Positions 34,879 through 46,265 of a stretch of DNA of 64,000 nucleotides are shown one piece after another. A program made the translations under genes and the position numbers. How positions within the stretch are numbered: position 1 is the first letter of the stretch; each line of letters opens with the position of its first letter. Location: positions 372,001 through 436,000 of the forward strand of contig CP021222.1 of assembly GCA_003999685.1 (NCBI GenBank), read 5' to 3'. The notes under the pieces were generated by a model. The model was given only the letters and a program-made list of their open reading frames with translations. It did no database searches and was not told the DNA's origin. The DNA comes from Taiwanofungus camphoratus (lineage: Eukaryota > Basidiomycota > Agaricomycetes > Polyporales > Taiwanofungaceae).

Positions 34879-36047
34879 CTATCGTATGAACTCCCACTCC
34901 GTCTCCTTGCCCAGCCCGCCTACACACTCCACTCTACCTTCCGTTTCAAGCTTACGCAAATGCATATCAACACTCCGTGCCGCACCTTCCCACAACTCCC
35001 GCGGGTAATTCTGATAGATGGACGAAACGAGTGTCCAGGTCGTCCAGCAAGTAGCAGGAGTCGGTGTCTTCAGAACCTCCAGAATCTGATCCTCCCGAGC
35101 CACCCGATGCTGTAGATATGTGCTGACCTGTTGCAGGCCGTCAGAAACAACTGGGCCATGCCCAGGATATACGGGGCCATATTTGGATTCCGTTTGGCCG
35201 AAATCGATCATCTTACGGAGACTCTCCATGTAGGAGCCCAGATCCTCGAAGACGGCGCTGCCATGCCCAAGGACAGTGTCCGCAGTGAAGAGGGCACGAT
35301 CTTCGGGATAGTAAAGACACAGCGAGTCGGTAGTATGGCCAGGCGTATGCAGCACCTGCAAGACAGATAAAGATGTGTCAGGTGCAGTCGTCGTAACAGG
35401 GATGATCTGTGTGTCATAGAGGTCGTGGACTGGAGTGCCTGACGGAGCAGGGGCAAAAGAGTCTGGGGGTAGAGAGTCGATAACAGCTTGCAATTTCATG
35501 TCGCGGTTCGCAAGGGGGATCTTGTGAATGCGAGGGGGTTGGAACGACAAGTCTTTTGTAGTGTGGCTGTCCTTCCAGAGCTTTCTGAGAAGGTGAAGAA
35601 CTGATGGAAGACCGTCGCAGTGGTCATGATGCTTATGTGTTAGAATGATGTCGGATATGTGAGGCTTGTCCGGATGCCCCGTTGTACCTTTCAGGGCCTC
35701 TGTAAGGAATGGTATATATGCATCCCGTCCGTCTCCAGTGTCTATGAGAACGTAAGGATTGTGTTCGCCCACTAGATAGGTGTTTGTCCCTGTACAAAGC
35801 CCATGAAACAAGTTCAAGACTGCATGTATAGAGTAACCTACCTTGCAGGGTATAGTTTCCAGGATTCTACGATACCAAAGCATCAAATGGTTATTGCACA
35901 GAAAGCCTAAACGATTCTACTATACTCGCCTGCCCCAGGATCCTCACAACGGTTCTACTGAGCTGGTATCCGGTTAATATATATTCATTGTTGAGACTGG
36001 TGTTGGCGCACTCGTGTTACGGATGGCAATACCTCCAAACCAGCCAT
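34879..36047 (-). CDS. LACTB2-like metallo-beta-lactamase-fold hydrolase
   Basis: Exons 36047-36012, 35962-35930, 35866-35842 and 35789-34879 join exactly (1005 nt, 334 residues). The start MAGLEVLPSVTRLSRTVVRILGQ and NPGNYTLQGTNTYLVG are the classic opening of this family. The di-metal motif is ILTHKHHDHCDG; further metal ligands lie in HTPGHTTDS and FTADTVLGHGSAVFEDL, and a late His in YPGHGPVV. The C-terminal 75 residues (HRVAREDQILEVL to TEWEFIR) form the winged-helix tail typical of LACTB2. Human LACTB2 is a mitochondrial endoribonuclease; fungal relatives also serve as thioesterases of polyketide pathways, but no polyketide synthase is near. Intron 2 (35929-35867) is a GC-AG intron: CAG|GCGAGT is the only join that keeps LGQNPG in frame. 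Confidence 0.9.
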
Positions 36048-36408
36048 CACAAGACTCGCTAAAAGTATCTGTGTAAGGGGTGTTGCAAGCACGAACCCAC
36101 TCACTGATGAGTAAGACACGGAAGCGCTGACTGCAACTAAAGTAGCGAAAAATGAGTCTTAACTTGATTCCGCGTTTCGAAACGCGAAAACAACATCAGT
36201 CCACGGAACGCGTGCTACTCTTGCAGCTACCGCCCGCAGCCAAGAGCTCAATGCTCAGGTAGTAATACGGTGAAATCAGCTCGCTCTCTGAAGTCGACCC
36301 CCGCATTTTCCTGAAACGGCAACCGGAAAGACAAATAAGAGTAAATACAACGCTCAGCTGTGCATCACTGAGGTTGGTGCTCGTCCAACGACTCTAACAG
36401 CGACCGTA
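36048..36408. promoter_or_regulatory. Divergent promoter of the LACTB2-like and CWC22 genes
   Basis: 361 bp between two opposed start codons. Near the middle is TTTCGAAACGCGAAA (about 36174-36188), containing the palindrome TTTCGAAA, a possible site for a dimeric regulator. That reading is inferred from symmetry alone. Confidence 0.35.
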
Positions 36409-39267
36409 ATGGCTACTGCAGTGACTCTGACACCTACGGCTCCTCTAGATGGTCCATATCAGAAGCGAAAGAGGTGCGCTCCTACCATGGTCAGTGAAAG
36501 TTATAATGTCTAACCTATCTCATAGATCTCAATCGCGTTCGCCTGAAAACGATGACCAGCCCCCAGCGACCCGGCGCAGGTCGGTATCCCCGCCCCCCAA
36601 AAGTCGTCTTGTGGGCTTGCCAAAAGTAAATGATGTAGACCCTGTACGGCGGGCAGAACGAGAACGTCAGCTTGCAGCACGCATGGCCGCTAACGAGCTC
36701 GAGAAGCTGGAGAAAGAAAAAGAGAAGGAGAAGAACGGGCAGGAGTTCGACGCCAAGGCCGAGTTTGCCAAACTTACCAGCACTCGTTCGGGAGGTGTGT
36801 ATCTACCTCCTGCCCGCCTACGCGCTATGCAGGAGGCTGCGTCGAAGGACAAGGCGAGCTCCGAGTATCAGCGCCTCTCGTGGGATGCACTGCGCAAGTC
36901 AATCACGGGTATTGTTAACCGAGTCAACATTGCGAACATCAAGCATGTCGTTCCGGAATTGCTCGAGGAGAATCTCATCCGTGGCCGCGGACTGTTTGCA
37001 CGAAGTATCATGAAGGCGCAAGCGGCGAGTTTACCGTTCACTCCCGTTTTTGCGGCGCTCGTCGCGATCATCAACACTAAGCTACCACAAGTTGGCGAGT
37101 TGGTGCTCACTCGACTGATCAGTCAGTTCAGGCGGGCTTTCAAACGTAATGACAAGGTGTGCATCAAGAGTCCTTGTTACCGTCATGTGTGTTAACCAAT
37201 ATCGACAGATTGTGTGTCATTCTACGACAACCTTCATGGCTCACCTCGTCAACCAAGGCGTCGCTCACGAAATAATTGCGCTCCAGATTTTGGTTCTCCT
37301 TCTCGAACGCCCCACAGACGACTCTATCGAGATCGCTGTCGGATTCACACGCGAGGTTGGCGCCTTCCTCGCTGAGAATTCACCAAAAGCCAATGCTACT
37401 GTGTTCGAACGCTTCCGGGCTGTGCTGAATGAGGGCACCATCAGCCATCGCGTGCAATATATGATTGAAGTCTTGATGCAGGTACGAAAAGATAAGTACA
37501 AGGACAACCCAATTGTCCCTGAAGGGCTGAACCTAGTCGAAGAAGACGACCAAATAACACATCAGATTCAACTTGAAGAGGAACTCCAAGTGCAAGAAGG
37601 GCTTAGTGAGTCATTGTTTCCCTGCTTACTGAACAGGAAACGAATCATTCTTCTAGACATTTTTAAGTTCGACCCTAACTATATCGAGAATGAGGAGAGA
37701 TACAAAGCTATCAAGGCTGAAATTCTGGGAGAAGGATCATCCGAAGAGGAATCTGGTTCGGAGGAATCATCTGATGAGGATGAAGAAGGTATGCATTTTG
37801 AGGCAGTACATATCATCCCGGAACTGTTACTAATTGACATTTATACAGTTGTGGGGGAGAAAGAAGGGATTCAGGACCGCACTGAAACCAACCTTTTGAA
37901 TCTTCGCAGAGTGATTTACTTGACAATCATGAACGCATTGAACTACGAAGAAGCGGTTCACAAATTGCATAAGGTTCAACTCAAGGAAGGTGAAGAGGTG
38001 CGCTACAAGACGTCCTGCATTAGTCGTTATTGCTGACCGCTAGTGCCAGATTGAATTGTGTAACATGATCATCGAGTGTTGCTCGCAGGAGCGATCATAC
38101 TCGACCTTCTACGGTCTTATTGGCGAGCGGTTCTGCAAGCTTAACAGAGTTTGGTATGATTGCTTCCAAGAGGCATTCGGCAACTATTACACCACCATCC
38201 ATCGATACGAGACCAACCGCCTGCGCAACATAGCGAGATTCTTCGGGCATCTACTCGCAACGGATTCTATTTCGTGGACCGTGATGGAATGTATTAAACT
38301 GACTGAGGATGATACTACGTCCAGCAGTCGTATATTTATCAAGATCATGCTCAACGAAGTGACTGAAGCGATGGGGCTCAAGATTTTGGTAGAACGGTTC
38401 AAAGATGATGAGGTTAAGTCTGCGTGCAGAGGAATGTTCCCGATGGACAACCCGAAGGATACCCGATTTGCGATTAATTACTTTACAAGCATTGGGTTGG
38501 GCGCTGTCACAGAAGAGATGCGTGAGCACCTCAAGGTATGTTGTATCTCTTTCCTTTGCGGTCTCTGCTCATGTCTGTCCCTTCAGAATGCGCCCAGGAT
38601 CATAATGGAACAGCGACGAGCCATGCTCGAAGCCGAATCTTCGTCCTCGGATTCTTCGGAATCTGATGATGATGATGACAGCTCCGAGTCCGATTCGGAC
38701 CCGTCTTCGTCCTCAGACACTAACGATGACACGGAGTCTAATTACTCAAGACGTTCAGGACGGCGGCGGCGCTCACCAAGTCCACCACGCCGGGACAGAG
38801 GACGCGGTCGTGACGACTCTCGGGCACCACCGCGCCGAGACTATGGTCGTGGTCGTGACGACTCGCGTACGCCTTACCGAGACAAGCGTGTCTCCCCTTC
38901 GCCTCCACCGCCATCACGATACCGAAATGAGGGCAGAGACATGGACCGTGACCGTTATAGGCCCCGCCATGATTCTCCCCCGCATCGCAGGGATTATGTC
39001 CCGGACGGGCGGAATCGTGTCCATGCTCGTTCTCCTCCACCTTCCCCCTCTCCGCCTCCGCGCTCGCGATATGATAGTCCTCGACGCCGTTCCCGGTCGC
39101 GATCTCTTCCTCGGCGTGACAAGGAAAGAGACCTCAGGCGACCTCGAGATGATTATGATAGAAGACGAGATGATTCTCGGGATCGCATGAGGGAAAGGGA
39201 CTACCCAAGGGACCGCCGAAGGGCGTCTACCTCCCGAGAGAGGTATGGAAGGGACCCGAGGAGATAA
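36409..39267 (+). CDS. CWC22: Pre-mRNA-splicing factor CWC22
   Basis: CWC22 is an essential spliceosome protein; in animals it recruits eIF4A3 to start exon-junction complex assembly. It acts in the nucleus. The start is the ATG at 36409 (MATAVTLTPTAPLDG), and a short first exon joins to SQSRSPENDDQPP. Domains in order are: a basic RS-like N-terminus with LEKLEKEKEKEKNG, then GGVYLPPARLRAMQ; the MIF4G domain from LSWDALRKSITGIVNRVN through ENLIRGRGLFARSI and PQVGELVLTRLISQFRRAFK to RPTDDSIEIAVGFTREVGAF; an acidic linker (SSEEESGSEESSDEDEE); and the MA3 domain (RRVIYLTIMNALNYEEAVHK, then SYSTFYGLIGERFCKLNRVW and FFGHLLATDSISW). The tail has a Ser/Asp run, then a long RS/RD-rich region ending RYGRDPRR. 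The domain content is complete. Three internal introns have lengths divisible by three and no in-frame stop. Confidence 0.93.
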
Positions 39268-39761
39268 GTGATTGAGTCTTGTTATGGCTCTGTAATCGCA
39301 AGTCGCATTTGCTGTCGTCATGACATGTGCCTATGCAAACTACTTACATGCTTACGATGTTCAAGGTATGCAGCTACGTATTCCAATGCACACATGATCC
39401 TGCTGTTACTAGGCGCATGGTAAATGAGACGAATTGGGATAATTTCGTCGTCATGCTCTGTCGAATCTGCTTTCCCGGGCGCCAAGCCTTTCGGCTTTCA
39501 AAGCCACAAATAATGGCACATTATCATGAATGATACATAACCTTTTGGATGCGGTTCGAGGCCTTTGAGTCTGTTCAAGCACATATCTGGCGCCTCAATT
39601 GTAGGAGATCAATAAAGTTAAAAAACATATTGCATGGGAACATAAGGCATACAGAAGGCATACACAACATATGCATATCAGTCGAGTCGGGGCATAATCA
39701 CGACATAACCAATTATTGGTGCTGCTGATTAGGCTTTGTTCGCTCGCAACAAGTTACCACA
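39268..39761. other. Intergenic, convergent 3' ends
   Basis: About 490 bp between the stop codons of two convergent genes. An AATAAAG hexamer near 39610 could serve as a poly(A) signal. Nothing else is seen. Confidence 0.35.
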
Positions 39762-40805
39762 TCACCCAGATGCGTTGAGCATCTGCTGACGCAATGCTCT
39801 GAAGTCCACCCTCGGCCTCGGGTTGACCGGCACGGCGGGTTGCAGAACTTGAGCTCCCACGCGTACAAGTCTGTCCACAAACTGCCAGTCGTAATCCTTA
39901 TTCTCGAGTATCATAAGGGACGGCTTGCAATATCCCGCCGCGTAGTCGCTGATAATGTCTGTGGGCACGTCGGGATGTAAATGGTGTTGGAATCTGATGA
40001 CGTCGGCCTGCTCCTACACGATGAAAGAAGCGCAAGTGAGGACTCTTGAAGTAAGGATACCATAAACCAGGCTTACACGATCGTCAAGATGTCTCCATCC
40101 CTCTTCGGAAAGAGACGCGTGCGGATTCTGCGCACAATACACACCCATATACCAAACATCCTCTTCAGGTTTTTCTTCGGTGCCAAAGCGCCATCTTGTG
40201 TTTGGTCCCCGGCGCACCAAGAGATGAAACTTGGGCATTTCCATGAGCTGAGCTACCCGTTCTGGTACTGTGTATACAGCTCCGTGTTCACCCGTTCTCA
40301 TATTGGTAGAAAACAAGCAATTTTCGTAGCCAATCATGACAATAGGTACAGCACCTTCCTGTGAGAATGAGATATTGCATAGGTTGGAGCAATGAAGCTA
40401 GTCCTGAATAAAACACACCTTTCTAAAGCGAATGATGTCGTGGATAGTCATGCGTTTACGCATTCTGTATCCCTCCTGGTCCACGAACGCCTTGACGGCC
40501 GGTAAGCTAACTATCTTGACCCGCCTCGCACACGCTGGAGGCAATCTTGCGATCATAGTTCCTCTCATTTCTTTGTCAGGGTCCGACTGTGACCTAGAAT
40601 GATCCACGGGGCGCCTTGGAATTACAATGACCTCTAGCGGATCTCTTGCGGGCCGCCCCACGTTGAAGGGTTCGTGTTGGGTCTGAGGAAGAGGTATCTG
40701 CTTCAACATCGGGCCAAGTAGAAGGAGAACAAAAGGTAACCTCACAAGTTCTTGGAAGCCATGGGGATAGCTAGATCCTGATCCTGACGCGTCAGCCGCT
40801 GGCAT
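39762..40805 (-). CDS. Basidiomycete-type protein of unknown function (possibly DUF6697)
   Basis: A multi-exon gene from the ATG at 40805 (MPAADASGSGSSYPHG) to a stop at 39762. A 48-bp intron near 40700-40750 (GTGAGG donor, GAAGCAG acceptor) is open in frame, so the protein may or may not include VRLPFVLLLLGPM. The conserved-looking core contains VKAFVDQEGYRMRKRMTIHD, VIGYENCLFSTNMRTGEH-like GYENCLFSTN, VYTVPERVAQLMEMPKFHLL, RWRFGTEEKPEEDVWYMGVY and, in the last exon, VPTDIISDYAAGYCKPSLMI with DYDWQFVDRLVRVGAQVL. The pattern reminds me of the basidiomycete family DUF6697, from memory only. There is no signal peptide, membrane helix or catalytic motif that I can name. Confidence 0.55.
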
Positions 40806-41690
40806 ATTGCTTGGCGAATATTGTGGTGTGGAGTAGGGATTTGTGGGTTAGTGTAGATTGACACAAGGGACGAGGCTGTATTTATATTTTGAGTGACCAG
40901 TCAAAGAACAAGTGACCATGGCTATGACCATTGCCCAGAGTCGTCTGATCACCAGGGAGAGTCAAAGCTCACGAAAACCATAATATTCTTTGACCGACCA
41001 AGAATGCGAGCCAAAGTGTCGAAACTAAGTTCAGTCACTTGGGCGTAGATTGTGTCATTGCCGTCAGTACGGTAAAAAACGGGTTTGGACCACATAGCTC
41101 CAGGTGAAGCGCAATGCAAAGGGTCTTTCTGATCGCCAGTTCCGAGTCAGCAACTGCTCCGTAAGCGAGGACTCAACAAAATGCATATTTTGTAAGTGCT
41201 TGATCGCGGATGCTACATGCCGCCAGTGGTAATGTCAATGTTAAGCGTTGGCATCGTTGAACAACTACCAGTGATTGTGAATCCAAAGCATACAGTAGGT
41301 TGTCTTGATTTCGACCAGTGGATGTAGTGACAATGGAAACAGGTTTGGAAAGACAAGGCCCTTTTTGCCTTATTTAGATAAAGGCCGCCGCCGCAGACAA
41401 GGTGTAACTAAATAAGTAAGTTTGATTCTGAAGTTACATAATATATATAACACAGTAAAGTACTCTATGTCATTGTACAATGAAAAAGCAATGGCTTGTT
41501 AGTATGTATCACAATCATAGGCGCATAAGAAACCAGGTATGCATATTCGTCCTACATTTGGTGTATCCTTCCTTTCAGAGGCAGAGTGCGGGATCTTACG
41601 TCGACATGATACGTTGCACAAGAAAGTAGTCATAACCAGTAAATCGCAAGAGGAGCAGAGATACTGATTTTTGGCCTGAATCGTACAGGG
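40806..41690. other. Intergenic region
   Basis: About 880 bp with no coding signal. TTTATATTTT-like AT tracts at 40875-40895 lie 70-90 bp before the upstream gene's start and could be its core promoter. Confidence 0.3.
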
Positions 41691-42996
41691 CCTTCACGAT
41701 CGGCTCATCCAGATCATTCCGGTGTTCAATGGTCGAACATATAATGTGACCTTTGCTGGAGTAAAAAACGGTGAGTCAGAACACGATGCATATACGCACA
41801 CCTCAAGTCGAGACAACTAGTGACATACTGAATCTGTAGCTCTCCGCCAGCCCGTTATACATAACCCAGGTGGACCATCCATACCTTTATACGTGCCCAA
41901 ATACTGCAGCTCCTGGGGGTTTCAACGGTCCTTCAAGAAAGAAAGCAAATTTAGAGTACAGTATGTTCACTCTGAGTTGTGAAGCGAGATAAATCCATGC
42001 GTGTCGACTGGGCTCCAGAGCACCACAAATAGCACTTTGCACATTCAGAATAACAATTTCAGACATGGACTGTGAAACAAAGGTGTGAAACGGCTCCAAG
42101 AATCAGAGGCTAGTGTCAGACCTACTTTACACATAAAATCTCCATCATTTCCACTTGACTTGGTGATATAGTCATTCTTTGATGTCCAGGCTTTGAGATC
42201 AATGTAGCTGACTGTTCTAGCCGCTTGGGATACATGCAGAGGACGGGGTAGACAGTTCATGGACACCGGTCTCAACACAGGAGCCAGAGAAAGTGCCTGT
42301 GCCACCACAACCTGTCTGTCATATCGTAAGCTAGTATCTTCCTCCCCTTCACATTTGGAAAGTGTACGAGATGCAGTATTGATCCCGGTTGTCAGGTAGG
42401 AACGACTGTAGACGAGAGACGACCCTGCTGGCCGATGAACAATATTGGCCCATGAATAGACACAGTATGATGCAAGATTTTCCCTGGGACAGGAGGTGGC
42501 GCAGATTCGTGCATGGGTGCAGTTGTGGGCTGTTGAGGTGGAATTTCTCCACAGCAGAGACAACTTGTGTATGACACAGGTCTTCCCGGGAGGAAACACG
42601 ATCAATGTACATGGGGCCTACTGGTTTCAGTGCCTGAATAATGCTGTTTGTTGTAAAGGACATTCGTGGTTGGGGTACATGATTCTGCAATGGTGACAAA
42701 AGTAGCTGAATATTACAACCTGATGACATATCAAGGGACGTAGCGGACATGTCAAAAAATGCAGACTGGAATACATCAGTGCGAAACTATTACCAGTAGA
42801 AAGTACAAGGACGTACCAATGATTGTCGCACAATGGGATCATCGCCTTTAGGAATAGTGTCAGACATATTAGATGAACAGAGTAAGGTGAACGTAATCAG
42901 CATGTAAGCCACACAGGTCTTTAAAACACCTACGAGAAAGAGATCGGTAGCAGCTTGGGCGACGTCAAAGTGCAACCTTGCATTTGATGGAAACAC
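41691..42996 (-). CDS. Probable multi-exon hypothetical protein
   Basis: Several minus-strand stretches look coding and are bounded by splice-like sites. A first exon (ATG at 42996, MFPSNARLHFDVAQAATDLF) has a hydrophobic segment VLKTCVAYMLITFTLLC. A middle piece with VVVAQALSLAPVLRPVSMNC and YIDLKAWTSKNDYITKSSGN ends in a GTAGGT donor near 42120. A third piece has SMSEIVILNVQSAICGALEP and WIYLASQLRVNILYSKFAFF (about 41887-42066). No domain is recognised and the full frame was not reconstructed. A membrane or surface protein is possible. Confidence 0.35.
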
Positions 42997-43565
42997 TGAG
43001 AATATCTCTCAATGTGAGACTTCATGTCCTTTCAACACCGTGAATGACAAAAGTTGAAGGAGCAGAAAAGAATGGGCTACATAACCAGGTTGTCCTGGCG
43101 TTTATTACAAATGACCAAAATGTTTGGCGCACCGTTTATGTCGATTTAGACGAATATTCGTAACATTGAGACTGTGTCACATTGTACAACAGAACAGTCT
43201 TGTTGCCACAGCTTTGGTCGCGGGTGTCACGTAGCTTTCACGTGCCCCACGCGTAGCATAGCTCCAAGTCGCTAGCGTGATCCTGACCTCTTCAGCTTGC
43301 GAACTTGCGTTCTGTATTACCCTCCAAAGTTCAAACGCAGTCGTCCTGAACAATAGCCGTACAATTCCTTAAGGCTCAGTAGAGTCCACCGGTCGCCTAT
43401 CACAGGCACGGCCAAACAAAGATCTGACCGTCATTTGCACATCTCGAACTGGGACTCCAATCTCACACAGCCCTGTTTCTACCTGACTTTACGCCGAGAT
43501 TTTGCTGTATGTGCTTCATTTAACGAATTTGCATGACAACGGATCCAGTGTAGAGTATAACTAGC
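42997..43565. other. Intergenic, divergent upstream region
   Basis: About 570 bp between a minus-strand and a plus-strand gene, so it should contain two promoters. No clear element is recognised. Confidence 0.3.
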
Positions 43566-46265
43566 ATGCAACTCGGAAACCGATCACTCCTCGCAGCTTT
43601 TGTTGTGTTGACTCATTCTGCCTTGTCGACGACTGCTGTGTGGCCATTTCCTCCGAAGCGTTTCAGCGGAAATGCTCTTCTTGGGGCGGGCTCTATGGGT
43701 GTAGGCTCAGATGACAGAATCATTGCTTTCGGCGATTTCAATGGTGATCAATTGTGAGTGAGAGACATGTTCTATTATCCTTTGGTGTACAACTGAAGTC
43801 TTTATTAGTTTGGATTTGTTGGGCTTAGGCTCTGACCAACAAACACTATCAGTATATTTATGGAACCATGGTGAAGATAATCACCATTTGGAATTGACAC
43901 TGTATTGATGCGCAGAAGATGATTACGTTTTCAGAAAGTCTGTAGTATTCCGGCATCCACAGAAAGTTCATAATGTCGTCCCTGGAGACTTCACTCAGGA
44001 TGGCAAATTAGACTTGCTTGTGATGAGCCTGGCTGGAGCATCAAACCAACTTTCAATTCAACTGTATGTCGCTGCAGTAGGAGGCGGATTTGGTACGTTG
44101 GTTTACAAGATAATGTCCGTATGCGATTTATTAGGATACAACAGATATGAACTCTATCTCTGCACCGCCATCTGGACTAGCACAACCAATACCGATGGAT
44201 TTCAATGGTGATTTGAAAATCGACCTTTTTGGTATTACCTCGCCATCATCCACCAACTCGCCGTTCAAAGTATGGCAGAACGTTTGGAATGCATCGCAGC
44301 CAAATTCTCAGATGTTTAACATGTGCGTATCTATGCTGAGAACAGATCGTCGGCGAAATGCCGAATTGAGAGACATTTCCGGTCACCGTTTAGCACAGAT
44401 CCTCAGTTCAATGGCGCTCATTGCACCTTGTCGAACCCGCACAGCAATGCAGCTGTGGACCTCAATGGGGATTGTCTCGCAGGTCTGTGACTTTCTTCCA
44501 TAAGTTGTTCAGTTGAGACCGAACCATCTTAGACATATTTCTCGTGTGTGACGAGGGAAGCACTGGCTCCAAGTACTTTCAGATATGGGTCAACAACAAG
44601 GATGACGGGTTTATACTTGCCCAGCTGGGCCGTCTTCCGCAAGGTATACAATCCATATCGTTTGGTGATGTTGGTAGGTCCTTGATCAGCTCCTTGTCTT
44701 GAGGATATGTCCTCAGTCATGAACCTGCAGATAGAGATGGGACAATTGATTTGGTGTTCGCCACTTGCTCATCTGTATCTAAATCTACTGGGTTTGGCTC
44801 AGACTGTGCAGTCAATATTGCGTACAACAAGCAGCTACCCTTATGCTCGTCTACAACTACTTCCGGCATACAGAAGGGCAAGCGTGTATGCCGTCCACCG
44901 GATCAGCTATGCACAGCCGATCCGGATTTCCGCTTCGACTTGAGCGAGCGGAGTGATAACGACGTAGGTTGAAAGAGTCCTTTCGTTCGGGGTATGGTCA
45001 ACTGAGGTTATTACGCAGGCCTTCGTTCGCATCCCCCTTGTTGATATCTTCCCACCTCCACGTGGTTCTTCAATATCTCCATCACTTTTAGTCCTTGACA
45101 CTACGTATAACCCTGCTTTGCCTGTTCCTCTCAAGGTTGGCGATGCCAATCAAGATGGTTTTCCCGATATTCTCGCGATAGTAGCCTCAGGCACAGGTTC
45201 TCGTAGGCCCCGTACGCCCTACCTCGCGCTATCAGTGCCATGCGAAAAAGGTATCGCTGGATGTAGCTCGGATGGACACGGACGGAGGGGATGGAAGGTT
45301 GTCAGGAAAGGCACAGACCCGCTGAAGAATGTGCAGGATGCGCGTTCTGTCGCATTCCTAGATATGGACGAGGATGTGAGTATTTTCTCGGATGGTCATT
45401 CTGACGGACTCAGCTCGAGTTTCATGTCGCAGGGTTCCTTGGATATAATGGTACAGCGCACGGGTGAACAAGGGCAGGGAACCGTGCTGTTTGTGCAAAA
45501 CAACTTTTATTATGACGCATTTTTCCTCAAAGCCATCGGTTCGTCTTGTTACCTGACAAAATGGGCTGCGCTTTCTAATTTATTTTCAAAGTTTTGAATG
45601 GTGCTTGTGGGAGTGGGCTGTGCAGTACTCCCAACGGTTCGGTGAAATATCACGTACGTCCCATCTGTCAACCTAAATCCCTGCTCTTATTTCTCCATAG
45701 CCTTTTGGTGTTAGCTACTCTGGTGCTACGTATAAATATACCGTCTTGGATACTTCTGGCCGACGTTCCGCGGCGGAGGGTGCTGTTACACTATCTGTGA
45801 CTTTTACTGATGCTGACCAAGCTTTCCTTCAGTTGGCCAGTTACCACAAACATCTTACCACTCACTCCTCACGCCCTACGCCTACTTTGGGCTTGGCCGC
45901 ACGAACAACTACATCGAAAACTTGTTTGTCGGCTCGACGAAACATTCCGACAAACATTTTATCAATATGGAAGGAGTCATCCCTAATTCGAAAGTAGTAA
46001 TCATCCCTCCAATTCAAGGGGATGATGCGTGGAAGAGAGAGTTATATCTTCGTCCGGGGGAATGGATTCCTTGGGTTACCTTGACGGTGGTTGTGGCCAC
46101 TGCCGTCCTAGCTATTATCGTCTTTGTGCTACATCTGAACGAGAAGGTATGATTCAAGTTCAATGGCCGTGTGCATACTACTGATATGGACGTTCGTGAC
46201 ACTAGAGAGAAGACGAGCTGGAGAGGAGACGAGCCTCACATCATATTAATTTTGACGCATTGTAA
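43566..46265 (+). CDS. TIP/ITFG1-like FG-GAP repeat membrane protein
   Basis: A homologue of the T-cell immunomodulatory protein (ITFG1, LINKIN) family: type I membrane proteins with an integrin-alpha-like beta-propeller. The ATG at 43566 begins a signal peptide (MQLGNRSLLAAFVVLTHSAL). FG-GAP repeats with calcium-loop patterns follow across many exons: FGDFNGDQL.LDLLGLGSD, PGDFTQDGKLDLLVMS, MDFNGDLKIDLFGI, DRDGTIDLVFATCS, VGDANQDGFPDILAIVA and, after a short intron, SLDIMVQRTGEQG. The C-terminal part reads FGLGRTNNYIEN-like, GVIPNSKVVIIPPIQGDD, LYLRPGEWIPW and a membrane helix (VTLTVVVATAVLAIIVFVLH). A final exon (46206-46265) gives REDELERRRASHHINFDAL and the stop; this matches the short cytosolic tail of the family. 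Function in fungi is unknown. Confidence 0.85.

Noticed and set aside
30350-36047. Secondary-metabolite cluster around the terpene synthase and the metallo-beta-lactamase gene
   Set aside because: The genes are 3.3 kb apart with gene-poor DNA between them and no P450, polyketide synthase or transporter. The lactamase-fold protein has the LACTB2 layout rather than clear pathway features.
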